DNA from: Phycisphaerae bacterium
Lineage (GTDB): Bacteria; Planctomycetota; Phycisphaerae; UBA1845; JAFGLZ01
Reading direction: 5' to 3'
DNA length: 64,000 nt
Assembly (NCBI GenBank): GCA_016927755.1
Contig: JAFGLZ010000132.1
Coordinates: forward strand, 62,001 to 126,000
A model generated the notes under the pieces. That model searched no databases, was not told where the DNA came from, and saw only the letters and a program-made list of their open reading frames with translations. Positions 1 to 8,572 of this stretch are shown piece by piece; within the stretch, counting starts at the first letter, position 1; the number at the start of each line of letters is the position of its first letter. The position numbers were made by a program, and so were the translations under genes.

Positions 1-723
1 CTAGATATCATTCGCGCGTGTGACGAGACACGGGCCCGGGCATACATTCTGCCAAGTCTCTACGAGTCGATGATGGGCAGGCTCCACCTGTGTCGCATCG
101 GAGGCGTGCCGTTGGTGGAGTTGAAGGCACGACCGATCTCAGCGAGTTATCTGGCCGTCAAACGGATGATGGACGTCGTCGTAAGCCTGATCGGGCTGTT
201 CCTGGCCCTGCCGATCTTGCTGGTAGCGGCAGTGGCGGTCAAGTTCGACTCGCCCGGTCCCGTCTTCTATCGGCAAGTCCGGATGGGCCGGGGGGGGCGC
301 AAGTTTACGTTGACGAAGCTGAGGACGATGCGGGTGGACGCGGAGAAGTACACGGGCCCGGTATGGGCGTCGAAGAACGATCCTCGCGTCACGGGAGTTG
401 GCAGGTTTCTTCGCAGCAAGCGGATCGACGAGATTCCCCAACTGTGGAACGTGCTGAAGGGCGACATGAGCCTGGTCGGGCCTCGTCCCGAGCGGCCGTT
501 CTTCTACGAGGAGTTCTCCAAGGACCTACCGCTTTTCCCGTTGCGGCTTCGTGTGAAGCCGGGGCTCACCGCGCTATCTCACGTGTGGGGCCGGTATGAC
601 TCCACGCCGGGCGACCGGTTGCGTTACGACCTCGTGTACATGAGCAACGTCTCCCTCTGGACGGACGTCAGGGTCCTGTGCGAGACCGCGCGGATCGTCC
701 TGACGGGAGAAGGGGCGCAGTGA
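1..723 (+). CDS. Polyprenyl glycosylphosphotransferase (bacterial sugar transferase), 5' end cut by window
   Basis: The reading frame is open from base 1, so the Met at base 70 is internal and the gene begins outside the window; 240 residues are visible. The visible start (YILPSLYE...IGGVPLVEL) matches the end of the N-terminal cytoplasmic domain of WcaJ/EpsL-type enzymes. It is followed by a membrane segment (about residues 58-80) and the catalytic bacterial sugar transferase domain with SPGPVFY, KLRTM, SKRIDEIPQLWNVLKGDMS and VGPRPERP motifs. Such enzymes move a hexose-1-phosphate from a nucleotide sugar onto undecaprenyl phosphate at the inner membrane and so start exopolysaccharide synthesis. 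The glycosyltransferase gene 157 bases downstream fits an exopolysaccharide locus running off the left edge. The sugar specificity cannot be read from the sequence. Confidence 0.93.
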   Translation, partial: LDIIRACDETRARAYILPSLYESMMGRLHLCRIGGVPLVELKARPISASYLAVKRMMDVVVSLIGLFLALPILLVAAVAVKFDSPGPVFYRQVRMGRGGRKFTLTKLRTMRVDAEKYTGPVWASKNDPRVTGVGRFLRSKRIDEIPQLWNVLKGDMSLVGPRPERPFFYEEFSKDLPLFPLRLRVKPGLTALSHVWGRYDSTPGDRLRYDLVYMSNVSLWTDVRVLCETARIVLTGEGAQ

Positions 724-880
724 CTCCCAGATGCAACCGATGAGAGCCGGGGGGCATAAATGGGGGATCCAGCCAGTTCACCTTCTGGGCGGTCGTGGCG
801 CGACGGACGGCAACCTCGCGACGGCAAGGCATTGACGCGAGGGACACTTCGCCCGGCCCGAGAATCTCGCCCTTGAAGCC

Positions 881-2116
881 ATGAAAATACTCATCTTGTC
901 CCAATACTTCCCGCCGGAGTTCGGCGCCTGCGCGGCGCGCAACTCCGAGCATGCCGCCCTTTGGGCCCAGGCCGGGCACGACGTCGAGGTGTGTACCGGA
1001 TTCCCCAACTACCCCAGCGGCATCATCCCCGAGATCTACCGAGGCAGGCTTTTCGCGCAAGAAAGACACGACGGGTACGTCGTCAACCGTTCCTGGATCT
1101 ACGCGACGCCGAACCGGCAGGTGTGGAAACGCTCGCTGGCCTCCGTCTCGTTCATGGTCTCCGCTTTCGTGTGCGGGGTCTTCAAGTGCAAGCGTCCGGA
1201 CGTGATCATCGGATCGTCCGGACCTTTCTTCGTCGGTCCGCTCGGGTATCTGGTCGGCCGAATCAGGCGAGTGCCGTTCGTATTCGAGGTCCGCGACATA
1301 CTGCCCCAGCAGGCGATCGACGTAGGCATGATCAAGAATCAGTTCCTGATCAAGGCACTGCAAGCCGTCGAGGAGTTCCTGTATCGACGAGCGTGCGGCA
1401 TCATCACCGTGGCGGAGGCCTCGCGACGGTCCATCATTGATCGAGGCTTCGACGACAAGAAGCTCTTCACCATCGAGAACGGCATCCGTGAGAACGTGTT
1501 CAAGCCCTGCGAGCGGGAGGGCGAGATCCGGGAGGAATACGGCTGGCAGGGCAAGTTCGTCGCCATGTATATCGGGGCCCACGGCGTGTCTCAAGGCCTG
1601 CTCACGCTGGTCGATGTGGCGGAGCGCCTCCGTGATCGCCAGGACATCCAGTTCGTCTTCGTCGGTGACGGCGCGGACAAGCCTGGCATGCTGGACCGCG
1701 TGAGGGAGCGCAGTCTGACAAACGTCGATTTCCTCCCTCTGCAGGACCGACAGCGGATCCCGCTATTCTACGCGGCGTCAGATGTGTGTCTGGTTCCGCT
1801 AAGGAAGGGGAACTACTTCCGCATCAATATCCCTTCCAAGATTTTCGAAATCATGGCCTGCGGGCGTCCGATCATCCTTGGCGCCGAGGGGCAGGCGCTT
1901 GACATCATGGAGGTTTCCGGCGGCGGCCTGTCCGTCGAGCCGGAGAACGTGAACGCCTACGTGGATGCCATCCTGCGCCTGCGATCCGATCCCGACCTGG
2001 CTCAATCCCTCGGCCAAAAGGGGCGCGAGTTCGTGCTCCAGCACTTCACCCGCCTCCAGAAGGCCACCCGCTACATCGAGATCCTCCGCCAACTCGTCCG
2101 CTCCCCCAGCGCCTAG
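881..2116 (+). CDS. Glycosyltransferase family 4 (WbuB-like)
   Basis: 411 residues with the two Rossmann lobes of GT-B GT4 enzymes. The N-terminus (KILILSQYFPPEFGA) and the following GFPNYPSG segment are typical of WbuB-like transferases that add sugars to polyprenyl-linked O-antigen or capsule intermediates. The C-terminal lobe has the nucleotide-sugar binding region PSKIFEIMACGRPII followed by the acidic stretch DIMEVSGGGLSVEPEN, where the EX7E-type motif normally lies. No signal peptide, so it acts on the cytoplasmic face of the membrane. It follows the priming transferase on the same strand and probably adds an early sugar. No strong Shine-Dalgarno precedes the ATG, but the start matches the family N-terminus exactly. 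Confidence 0.9.
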   Translation: MKILILSQYFPPEFGACAARNSEHAALWAQAGHDVEVCTGFPNYPSGIIPEIYRGRLFAQERHDGYVVNRSWIYATPNRQVWKRSLASVSFMVSAFVCGVFKCKRPDVIIGSSGPFFVGPLGYLVGRIRRVPFVFEVRDILPQQAIDVGMIKNQFLIKALQAVEEFLYRRACGIITVAEASRRSIIDRGFDDKKLFTIENGIRENVFKPCEREGEIREEYGWQGKFVAMYIGAHGVSQGLLTLVDVAERLRDRQDIQFVFVGDGADKPGMLDRVRERSLTNVDFLPLQDRQRIPLFYAASDVCLVPLRKGNYFRINIPSKIFEIMACGRPIILGAEGQALDIMEVSGGGLSVEPENVNAYVDAILRLRSDPDLAQSLGQKGREFVLQHFTRLQKATRYIEILRQLVRSPSA

Positions 2117-2178
2117 CTAATGACGGTATCGTGTTCATGCAGGTACGGGGGATCCTTGCCTCACGTCGTTTCTGAGGG

Positions 2179-3549
2179 TCACTGTTGCCGTTTTCGCTGC
2201 TCGTCGAAGGTGACCTTTCGGCGAAGGATGTGGTGGTAGTGCTGGGCGAATCGGTGGGCCTCGTCTCGGATCTGCTGGAGGAGGCGGAGGGCCTCGTTGT
2301 TTCGCGGCAGGCGGACGGGCTCGGTTCGGGCCTGGACGAAGATCTCCTCCTCTCGCTTGGCCAGCGAGATGACCATGGGCGGTCGGAGGTCCATGTGCTC
2401 GAAGGCCTCCAGTGCGGCGTGGAGCTGTCCGAGGCCGCCGTCGATGAGGATGATGTCGGGGTAGAGCTCCTCGCCGCCGGCTGCTCGGCGGTAGCGCCGG
2501 TGGATGACCTCCCGGATCATCGCGTAGTCGTCCTGGCCCTCGACGCTCTTGATGCGATAGCGTCGATAGCCGGTCTTGAAGGGCAGGCCGTCGATGAAGC
2601 AGACGAGGGATCCGCAGGATTCGCCTCCCTGCAGGTTGGCGATGTCGATCGCCTCGAGGATACGGGGCGGACTGTCGAGCTCGAGCAGGGCCTGGAGCCT
2701 CTCAAGCCCCTTGGTGGGGTCGATGAAGAAGACCTCCGGCTGGATGTCTTCCTCGACGTTGCCGGAGAGGGCGAGCGACTCGATGGCCTTGATCCGGTCG
2801 CGGAGCGTGGCGGCGTCCTCGAACCGGAGGTCGGCGGCGGCGGAGTCCATCTCGTTTCGCATCTGGCGGAGCACGACGGATCGCTTGCTGGCCAGGAACT
2901 TCTTGAGACGGTCGACGTCCTTTCGGTAGTCTTCCTTGCTGACGCGATCGGCACAGGGGGCCGTACACCGCTTGATCGAGTGGAGCAGACAGGGGCGGAA
3001 GAAGCGGCGCTTCTCGTCGTCGGCGCGAATGTCGAGGGTACAGGTTCGGAATCGGAAGACCTTCTGCAGGGCGTTGACGGCGTCGCGGAGGCCCATGGCG
3101 GAGGTGAAGGGTCCGTAGAGCTTGCTGCCCTTGATGCTGGGCGTTCTGGTGACGTAGACGCCGGGGAAGTCCTCGCGGGTGGTGATCTCGAGGTAGGGGA
3201 AGCTCTTGCCGTCGCGGAGCCGCTCGTTGAAGGGCGGCTGGATGTCCTTGATGAGGCGGTTTTCCTGGAGGAGGGCGTCGACCTCGGTGTCGCAGTCGAG
3301 GAAGTCGACGTCGACGACCATGCCGATCATGCGGTCGATCTCGGGACCGCGTGTGGCCAGGAGGTTGGCGGAGTCCTGGAAGTAGCTGCTGACGCGAGAG
3401 CGGAGGTCCTTGGCCTTGCCGACGTAGAGGACCCTGCCTTGTGCGTCCTTCATGAGATAGACGCCGGGAGACTTGGGCAGGTGCCGGATCGTCTCTCGGA
3501 TGTGTCCGATGCGCTCTTGGTCGGAGTCGAACTGCAAGACAAACACCAT
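2179..3549 (-). CDS. uvrC: UvrC excinuclease subunit, short form without C-terminal HhH domain
   Basis: 456 residues. The GIY-YIG nuclease domain comes first (SPGVYLMKD...VLYVGKAKDLRSRVSSYF, about residues 27-60), then a Cys-containing linker, the UVR motif that binds UvrB (DLRFEDAATLRDRIKAIESL) and the RNase H-like 5' nuclease domain. In the latter the acidic residues are visible in EAIDIAN, GQDDYAMIREV and ILIDGGLGQL, and the histidine in RDEAHRFAQHYH. Most UvrC proteins are about 600 residues and end in a tandem helix-hairpin-helix DNA-binding domain; this one ends right after the nuclease domain. Both catalytic centres are kept, so it should make both incisions in nucleotide excision repair, with DNA binding supplied otherwise. 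It is divergent from the GH20-like gene. Confidence 0.9.
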   Translation of the reverse strand: MVFVLQFDSDQERIGHIRETIRHLPKSPGVYLMKDAQGRVLYVGKAKDLRSRVSSYFQDSANLLATRGPEIDRMIGMVVDVDFLDCDTEVDALLQENRLIKDIQPPFNERLRDGKSFPYLEITTREDFPGVYVTRTPSIKGSKLYGPFTSAMGLRDAVNALQKVFRFRTCTLDIRADDEKRRFFRPCLLHSIKRCTAPCADRVSKEDYRKDVDRLKKFLASKRSVVLRQMRNEMDSAAADLRFEDAATLRDRIKAIESLALSGNVEEDIQPEVFFIDPTKGLERLQALLELDSPPRILEAIDIANLQGGESCGSLVCFIDGLPFKTGYRRYRIKSVEGQDDYAMIREVIHRRYRRAAGGEELYPDIILIDGGLGQLHAALEAFEHMDLRPPMVISLAKREEEIFVQARTEPVRLPRNNEALRLLQQIRDEAHRFAQHYHHILRRKVTFDEQRKRQQ

Positions 3550-3642
3550 TCCCAGCGGCCGCCGTTGTTGTATGATACGGCGCAGTGGCGGTTTCGGGAA
3601 ACCGTCGCGAACCCGTCATGGCCATGGGCAAGGAGGACCGTC

Positions 3643-5037
3643 ATGGCAACCAAACCACTGACCAGCGTCTACCCTCAGCCGCAACACGTCGAGGTCCGTC
3701 GGGGCAGATTTGTCCCACCCAAGGGGCCGCTGGCGATGAAGATGTCCGGCGGCGCGCCGAAGTGGGTCAAGGCGGCGGCGGGGATGGCCGCCAGGGAGGT
3801 CGGCGCGGCTGCGCGCCGCCGCGTGACGGTGGGCACGGCGAGGAAGCTGCCCGCTTACACGGTCGCATTGGGTTCGGCCGAGGCGACTACCGCGCTTCGG
3901 GGGGATCGGACGATGCCGGCGGGCACGCGTGATCAAGGCTACGAGATCGAGGTGAAGACGGACGGGCTGACGGTTCGCGGGACGGGGTGGGCGGGATTGG
4001 GTCTCGGCCTGCGGACGTTGCTGGACTGTTGTGACGCGGGGCTACGGTGCGCGCGGATCTGCGATGCGCCCCGATTCGGCATCCGGTCGATGCTGATCCA
4101 TCTGAGTTACAACCAGTGGCGGCACACGCCGAGCAAGGAGATCGTCTACGGCTTCAGCGACAGGCTGCGATTCGACAAGCCGGTCTTCGACGAGGTGGTC
4201 GCGCTGATGGCGCGACTGCGGATGAACATGGTCATCCTCGACATGGGCGACGCGGTTCGGTACCGATCGCACCCGGAGATCGCGGTCAAGGGGGCGCTGA
4301 CGACGGGGCAGCTCCGGCGGCTGCTCGATCAGTGCCGTGGTTTGGGGCTGGAGCCGATCCCGAAGCTGAACTTCGCCACGACGCACGACGCGTGGTTGAA
4401 GGAGTACGGGCTGATGGTGGGCACGCCGGAATACCATGATGTGTGCGACGACCTGATCGCCGAGCTGATGGATCTGTTCGGCGGGCCGCGTTTCTTCCAT
4501 ATCGGCATGGACGAGGAGACGATCGGGCACTGCCGCGGCATTCAGATCGATCACATGATCCTCCGCGAGGGCAAGGCGTGGCTCGACGCGGTGGAGCGGC
4601 TCGACCGGTCGGTTCGACGGTGCGGGGCGCGGACGTGGATGTGGGGCGACCCGCTGTGGCCGGAACGTGAGGGCGAGCCGCCGGCGATCCCCAAGCGGAT
4701 CCTGGTCAGCGACTGGAACTACTCGAAGCGGACGACGTTCCCGACGTCGAAGATCATCGAGCAGCTCGGGTACGACAACATCCCGGCGGGTGCGAACTGG
4801 ACGGAGGACGAGAACGCGCTGCTGCTGGCGCGGTTCGCGGCCAAGCACCTGGATCCGAAGCGTACTCCGGGGATGATGATGACGTCGTGGAACCCGACGG
4901 TGAAGAGTTGTCGCTGTAATCTGCTCAACGCGGTGTCGTTGGCGGCGGGTGCGTTCTGGAATCCGAACGGTCCGTCGACATCGCCGTGGCCGAGGGACCA
5001 TTATGCCGGGCACTGGGGGTGGAAGAAGAAGCCGTAG
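3643..5037 (+). CDS. Glycoside hydrolase family 20-like (beta-N-acetylhexosaminidase-type) protein
   Basis: 464 residues from the ATG at 3643, chosen because AGGAGG lies 6 bases upstream; the open frame extends much further back only as antisense of uvrC. The N-terminal part (VYPQPQHVEVRRGRF) resembles the GH20b domain that precedes hexosaminidase barrels. The TIM-barrel part contains FHIGMDEE with Asp290-Glu291, the Asp-Glu pair that in GH20 orients the substrate acetamido group and acts as acid/base. No signal peptide is visible, so it is either cytoplasmic or exported unusually. It lies head-to-head with uvrC and is followed by a secreted phosphatase. The family assignment rests on these motifs; the substrate (GlcNAc or GalNAc ends) is not determined. 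Confidence 0.75.
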   Translation: MATKPLTSVYPQPQHVEVRRGRFVPPKGPLAMKMSGGAPKWVKAAAGMAAREVGAAARRRVTVGTARKLPAYTVALGSAEATTALRGDRTMPAGTRDQGYEIEVKTDGLTVRGTGWAGLGLGLRTLLDCCDAGLRCARICDAPRFGIRSMLIHLSYNQWRHTPSKEIVYGFSDRLRFDKPVFDEVVALMARLRMNMVILDMGDAVRYRSHPEIAVKGALTTGQLRRLLDQCRGLGLEPIPKLNFATTHDAWLKEYGLMVGTPEYHDVCDDLIAELMDLFGGPRFFHIGMDEETIGHCRGIQIDHMILREGKAWLDAVERLDRSVRRCGARTWMWGDPLWPEREGEPPAIPKRILVSDWNYSKRTTFPTSKIIEQLGYDNIPAGANWTEDENALLLARFAAKHLDPKRTPGMMMTSWNPTVKSCRCNLLNAVSLAAGAFWNPNGPSTSPWPRDHYAGHWGWKKKP

Positions 5038-5053
5038 GTCTTGGACAGAAGTC

Positions 5054-6220
5054 ATGAATGGAGCGGGTCTTGTCCGCATGGCTGCAGTCTTGCTGGCGTG
5101 TGCGGCTCCTTGCGTCGGCGAGGGGGTCGCCACGACGGGCGCGTCGGGGCGTTTTCGATTGTGGGCGTCGGGCTGTTGCCATGTTGGGACGGATTTGCGC
5201 AAGTCCGGGCGCGAGAGCCTGGGCGAGGCGATTCGTCAGTCCGAGTTCGGGGGGAGCCGGGGCGGGCCGGCGTTCGATTGGGACATTGCCGTGCACCTCG
5301 GCGACTTCTCGGGCGACCAGGGCCCACCCAAAGACGACGAGGGGTTGGAGGTCGTCCGCCAGTTCGGGGCCCTTCGGAAGCACCGGCGCGAGCACTTTTA
5401 CTGCCTTCTCGGCAATCACGATTCGAGCGTGCCGGGTCAGCCGCTACAGTGGTGGTTCCGCAAGTACGTCGATCCGACGGGCGAGCACACGTCGGTCTCG
5501 GGTGTGGACGCCAAGAAACGCCCCTACCCTGTCGAGGGGACGTGGGAGCGGTACAGCTTTCGCGTCGGCAACCTTCTGTTTCTGATGATGGGCGATCGGA
5601 ACGACGGCGGTCCGCCGGTGGGTCGCGGCGAGCGCGGTGGCTATCCGGCCGGTGCGGTGACGGGAGAGACGTTCGCATGGTGGAAGCGGATGGTGGAGCA
5701 GAACCGCGACTGCGTCATCATCTCGGCGCACCATCACATGCTGAAAGAGACGACGGTCGCGTCAGGGCCGTGGGAGGGGTTTCGCAAGGACAAGAACGGC
5801 AAATGGAAGGGCCATTACCACGGCTACTTCCCGAGGGGCGGGCCGGAGGGGGCGTCGTATCTGTACTTCGTCGACGGCAGGCCGGACGCCCAGGCATTCG
5901 AGCGCTATCTGGCCGATCATCCCGGGGCGATCGACATTTGGCTCGGGGGGCATACGCACACGCACCCGGACGACCGGACGGGCGGGAGGTCGCACATCGA
6001 GCGGAAGTGGGGCGCGACCTTCGTCAACGTTTGCGCGCTGAGCCGCCACCACGCGAGCGTCACGACGGTGCCGATGAGCCGGCTGCTGACGTTCGCCGAG
6101 GGGAGCGACGAGGTGCGGGTTCAGTGCTATCTGCATACCTCGGACTACAGGCCGCAGGGGTGGTATGGGGCGGCGGAGCGGGTGATCAAGGTGGGCAAGC
6201 AGTTTCGGGGGCCTGGGTAG
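5054..6220 (+). CDS. Secreted calcineurin-like metallophosphoesterase
   Basis: 388 residues from ATG 5054 (a second ATG at 5078 is also possible); the protein starts with a short hydrophobic signal (MAAVLLACAAPCVG). The metallophosphatase metal-ligand motifs are in order: DIAVHLGDFSGD near residue 80, GNHD at residues 120-123, SAHHHM, and GGHTHTHPDD around residues 298-305. These bind the two metal ions used to hydrolyse phosphomono- or diesters. The export signal points to action outside the cytoplasm. It starts 16 bases after the GH20-like gene on the same strand, so the two may be co-transcribed. The natural substrate is unknown. Confidence 0.82.
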   Translation: MNGAGLVRMAAVLLACAAPCVGEGVATTGASGRFRLWASGCCHVGTDLRKSGRESLGEAIRQSEFGGSRGGPAFDWDIAVHLGDFSGDQGPPKDDEGLEVVRQFGALRKHRREHFYCLLGNHDSSVPGQPLQWWFRKYVDPTGEHTSVSGVDAKKRPYPVEGTWERYSFRVGNLLFLMMGDRNDGGPPVGRGERGGYPAGAVTGETFAWWKRMVEQNRDCVIISAHHHMLKETTVASGPWEGFRKDKNGKWKGHYHGYFPRGGPEGASYLYFVDGRPDAQAFERYLADHPGAIDIWLGGHTHTHPDDRTGGRSHIERKWGATFVNVCALSRHHASVTTVPMSRLLTFAEGSDEVRVQCYLHTSDYRPQGWYGAAERVIKVGKQFRGPG

Positions 6221-6316
6221 AGTCTGTTTGGGGGGCAGGGATCAGGGGGAATGTCTGACGTGAGCCTGGGGTCGGGGCCTGTGCGTTGACTGGGAGAGTG
6301 GCGTCGAGTCCCTCGC

Positions 6317-8404
6317 TCACCGAACCACCCCCGATCCCCCTCGCCCCCCAACCGGCAGGTCGAATAGAAACACCCCCTTCTGATCCGCGGCCGTATCGAC
6401 CTGCTCCGGCCTGACGTCCATCAGGTTTCCGCGGAAGTCGCGATCCCAGATGACCCCGCCCGGCCCGGTGACCAACCACTCGATCGGGTGCACGAATACG
6501 ATGGGCAAGTTCGACTGCTTCGATCGGGCCCGGACGTGATGGTCGTTGCTCTTCGGGCCCCACATGCCGCCCGAGGGCACGATGATGAACTTCGCCCCGT
6601 TCTTGACCAGCCCGGCCGTCACCTCCGGATAACGCCGATCGGCGCAAATCATCACGCCCATCCGCCCCCACGGCGTCTCGAACGTCGGGCACTCCGTCCC
6701 CGCCGTGTTCCGCACCGTCTCGTGCCCCAGGTGCTGCTTGTGATACACGCCGATGATCTCGCCGTTCGGCCCGATCACGACCGCCGAATTGTACGTCTTC
6801 TCGCCGATCCGTCGAAGCAGCCCGGCGATCAGGTAGATCTTCAGCTCCTTGGCCAGGGCCTGCAGCTTCGTCACGTAAGGGCCCCCGGGGATCTCCTCGC
6901 CCAAGGCCCGGAACTCGTCGATCGGCATCTCCTTGTCGCGAATCGAATAGCCGTCGAGGAACGACTCCGTCGTACACACGATCTCGGCGCCGCCCGCGGC
7001 GGCCTGGCGGATCATCGGTTCGACCCGAGCATAGCTCCGCTCGCGGTCCTTCGGCGTCCATTTCGCGACGATCCCTCCGACACGCACGGTCTTCCGTGCC
7101 TTGCCTGCGCTGCGGCCCGCCAGCGCGACCAACCGAATCTCAGTCACGTCCTTGGGCATGCAGCCCTCGCCGGCCTGTCCGTGCGTGTAGATCAACCACG
7201 GCACGGCGACCCCGTTGTGCTCAGTGCACCGCTCGATGCTCGGCAGCCAGTTCGGCGTCTTTGGGTCGGGCGGCGAAATCATCTGGCCCGTGAAGGTCCG
7301 GCCCCCGTCCGCCGAGACGAGCAGCGCGATCTCGCTAGTCGGAGCTCCCCAGCCCGGCTTCCCCGTGACGATGCCCAGCGCCACGTACAGCCGTCCGTCA
7401 CCCCCGAACGCCAGCGCCCCCCCGGCGATCTGGGCGCTCGGGCACACGGTCTTCCTCACCCAGCCCACCAGCGACGTCTTCCGCCACGCCTGACCGTCAT
7501 GCCGCCAAAGCATCGCGTCATTGGGCTTCATCTCGTGGTGGAACGACATGAACCACGGATGACTTTGTCCATCAACGGCGACGTTGCCGACGCGCATGTC
7601 GAACTTCGGATCGCTCTCGATCAGCTCCGCCGTCTTCGGCGTCACCGGTAGCGACAGGACCCGCCCCTTCGAATCCGTCCAGCTCCTGCCCCCGTCCTTG
7701 CTCCGCATGTAACCGACCGCTTTTCCCGCCGCCGGATGAAGATCATAGATGTGAAACGCTAGGTGCAACGCGCCGTCCGACGCGACGGCCAGCGGATTGC
7801 CAAACTGCGTGTAGCCGGTTTTCACGTCAGGATCGACCAGGTCGACCGGTCCCGCCCACTCCCCGCCCACAGGCTTGCGATAGTAATGAAGGTTGCAGGG
7901 GTGGCTCCCCTCCCGGCACGTCACGTGCAGCGTCCCATCCGGCGAGCACACCAGGCTCGGGTACGTACACTTCTTGCCAAACTCAATCGCGGTCGACCAA
8001 CTCCCCATGTCTCCCGGCCTCGTCGTGTGCCGATACTGAAATGGTCCTCCGTGGGGGCCGAACACCACGTGCAGGTTGCCCTCGCCGTCGACCGTCAGCG
8101 CCGGACCCGAGTGGTTGTCGACCCCTTGGCCTATCGTCAAGGCGTCTCCCGCCTGACCCGTCCTGTGGTCGAACGCCTGAAGTCGAATGACCGCCTTCGT
8201 GTCGAGCCAGCTCACGTACGTCTTGTCGCCCACCGTCACGATCTTGTTTGACATTGCATACCCGGTGCCCCGCGTCGACCCGGACCTCGAAAGCACGTGG
8301 TCGGCCAGAATGGCGACATGGCCGCGTCCAGTCCCGTCGGCCGCCCAGGCCTGCGACGTTCCAACCAGAACCAAGCCAATGATGCGCGGGCACGGAAGGG
8401 TCAT
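6317..8404 (-). CDS. Secreted fusion of BNR/sialidase-like propeller and nitrilase (carbon-nitrogen hydrolase)
   Basis: 695 residues; AGGAG lies 7 bases before the ATG and a signal peptide (IIGLVLVGTSQAWA) opens the protein. Residues about 30-430 look like the BNR-repeat propeller of sialidase-like proteins (DNHSGPALTVDGEGNLHVVFG, YPSLVCSPDGTLHVTCREG, LLVSADGGRTFTGQ). Residues about 440-680 are a complete nitrilase-superfamily domain with the catalytic triad Glu480 (TTESF), Lys556 (YHKQHL) and Cys587 (ICADRRYPE). Nitrilase-family enzymes cleave C-N bonds of amides or nitriles and are usually cytoplasmic single-domain proteins. An exported version joined to a glycan-type propeller suggests an amidase acting on N-acylated sugars or related polymers, which is inference. 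There is no frame break between the two parts. Confidence 0.82.
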   Translation of the reverse strand: MTLPCPRIIGLVLVGTSQAWAADGTGRGHVAILADHVLSRSGSTRGTGYAMSNKIVTVGDKTYVSWLDTKAVIRLQAFDHRTGQAGDALTIGQGVDNHSGPALTVDGEGNLHVVFGPHGGPFQYRHTTRPGDMGSWSTAIEFGKKCTYPSLVCSPDGTLHVTCREGSHPCNLHYYRKPVGGEWAGPVDLVDPDVKTGYTQFGNPLAVASDGALHLAFHIYDLHPAAGKAVGYMRSKDGGRSWTDSKGRVLSLPVTPKTAELIESDPKFDMRVGNVAVDGQSHPWFMSFHHEMKPNDAMLWRHDGQAWRKTSLVGWVRKTVCPSAQIAGGALAFGGDGRLYVALGIVTGKPGWGAPTSEIALLVSADGGRTFTGQMISPPDPKTPNWLPSIERCTEHNGVAVPWLIYTHGQAGEGCMPKDVTEIRLVALAGRSAGKARKTVRVGGIVAKWTPKDRERSYARVEPMIRQAAAGGAEIVCTTESFLDGYSIRDKEMPIDEFRALGEEIPGGPYVTKLQALAKELKIYLIAGLLRRIGEKTYNSAVVIGPNGEIIGVYHKQHLGHETVRNTAGTECPTFETPWGRMGVMICADRRYPEVTAGLVKNGAKFIIVPSGGMWGPKSNDHHVRARSKQSNLPIVFVHPIEWLVTGPGGVIWDRDFRGNLMDVRPEQVDTAADQKGVFLFDLPVGGRGGSGVVR

Positions 8405-8534
8405 AAGTGGTCTCCTGCTGGCCCCACGGGTCGCAGCGGACCCGGGATTTCCAGTACGCCGAACGAAAGGATAAGAACACCCGGGCCCGCAAGCCTACGG
8501 CGACGCACGGGGGACCGGTTCCCCCGCAAACCGA

Positions 8535-8563
8535 CTGGCACTCGCCGCGCCGGACTCTATAAT
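8535..8563 (+). promoter_or_regulatory. Candidate sigma70-type promoter, leaderless start
   Basis: CTGGCA (8535-8540), a 17-base spacer and a perfect TATAAT (8558-8563). The -10 box ends 9 bases before the ATG at 8573, so transcription would begin at or within about 2 bases of the start codon and no Shine-Dalgarno is present. The same CTGGCA-17-TATAAT arrangement precedes mqnA. Confidence 0.6.
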
Positions 8564-8572
8564 AATCTGACT

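Noticed and set aside
2185-3642. Long open frame reading into the GH20-like gene from upstream
   Set aside because: It is the antisense of uvrC; AGGAGG 6 bases before the ATG at 3643 fixes the real start.
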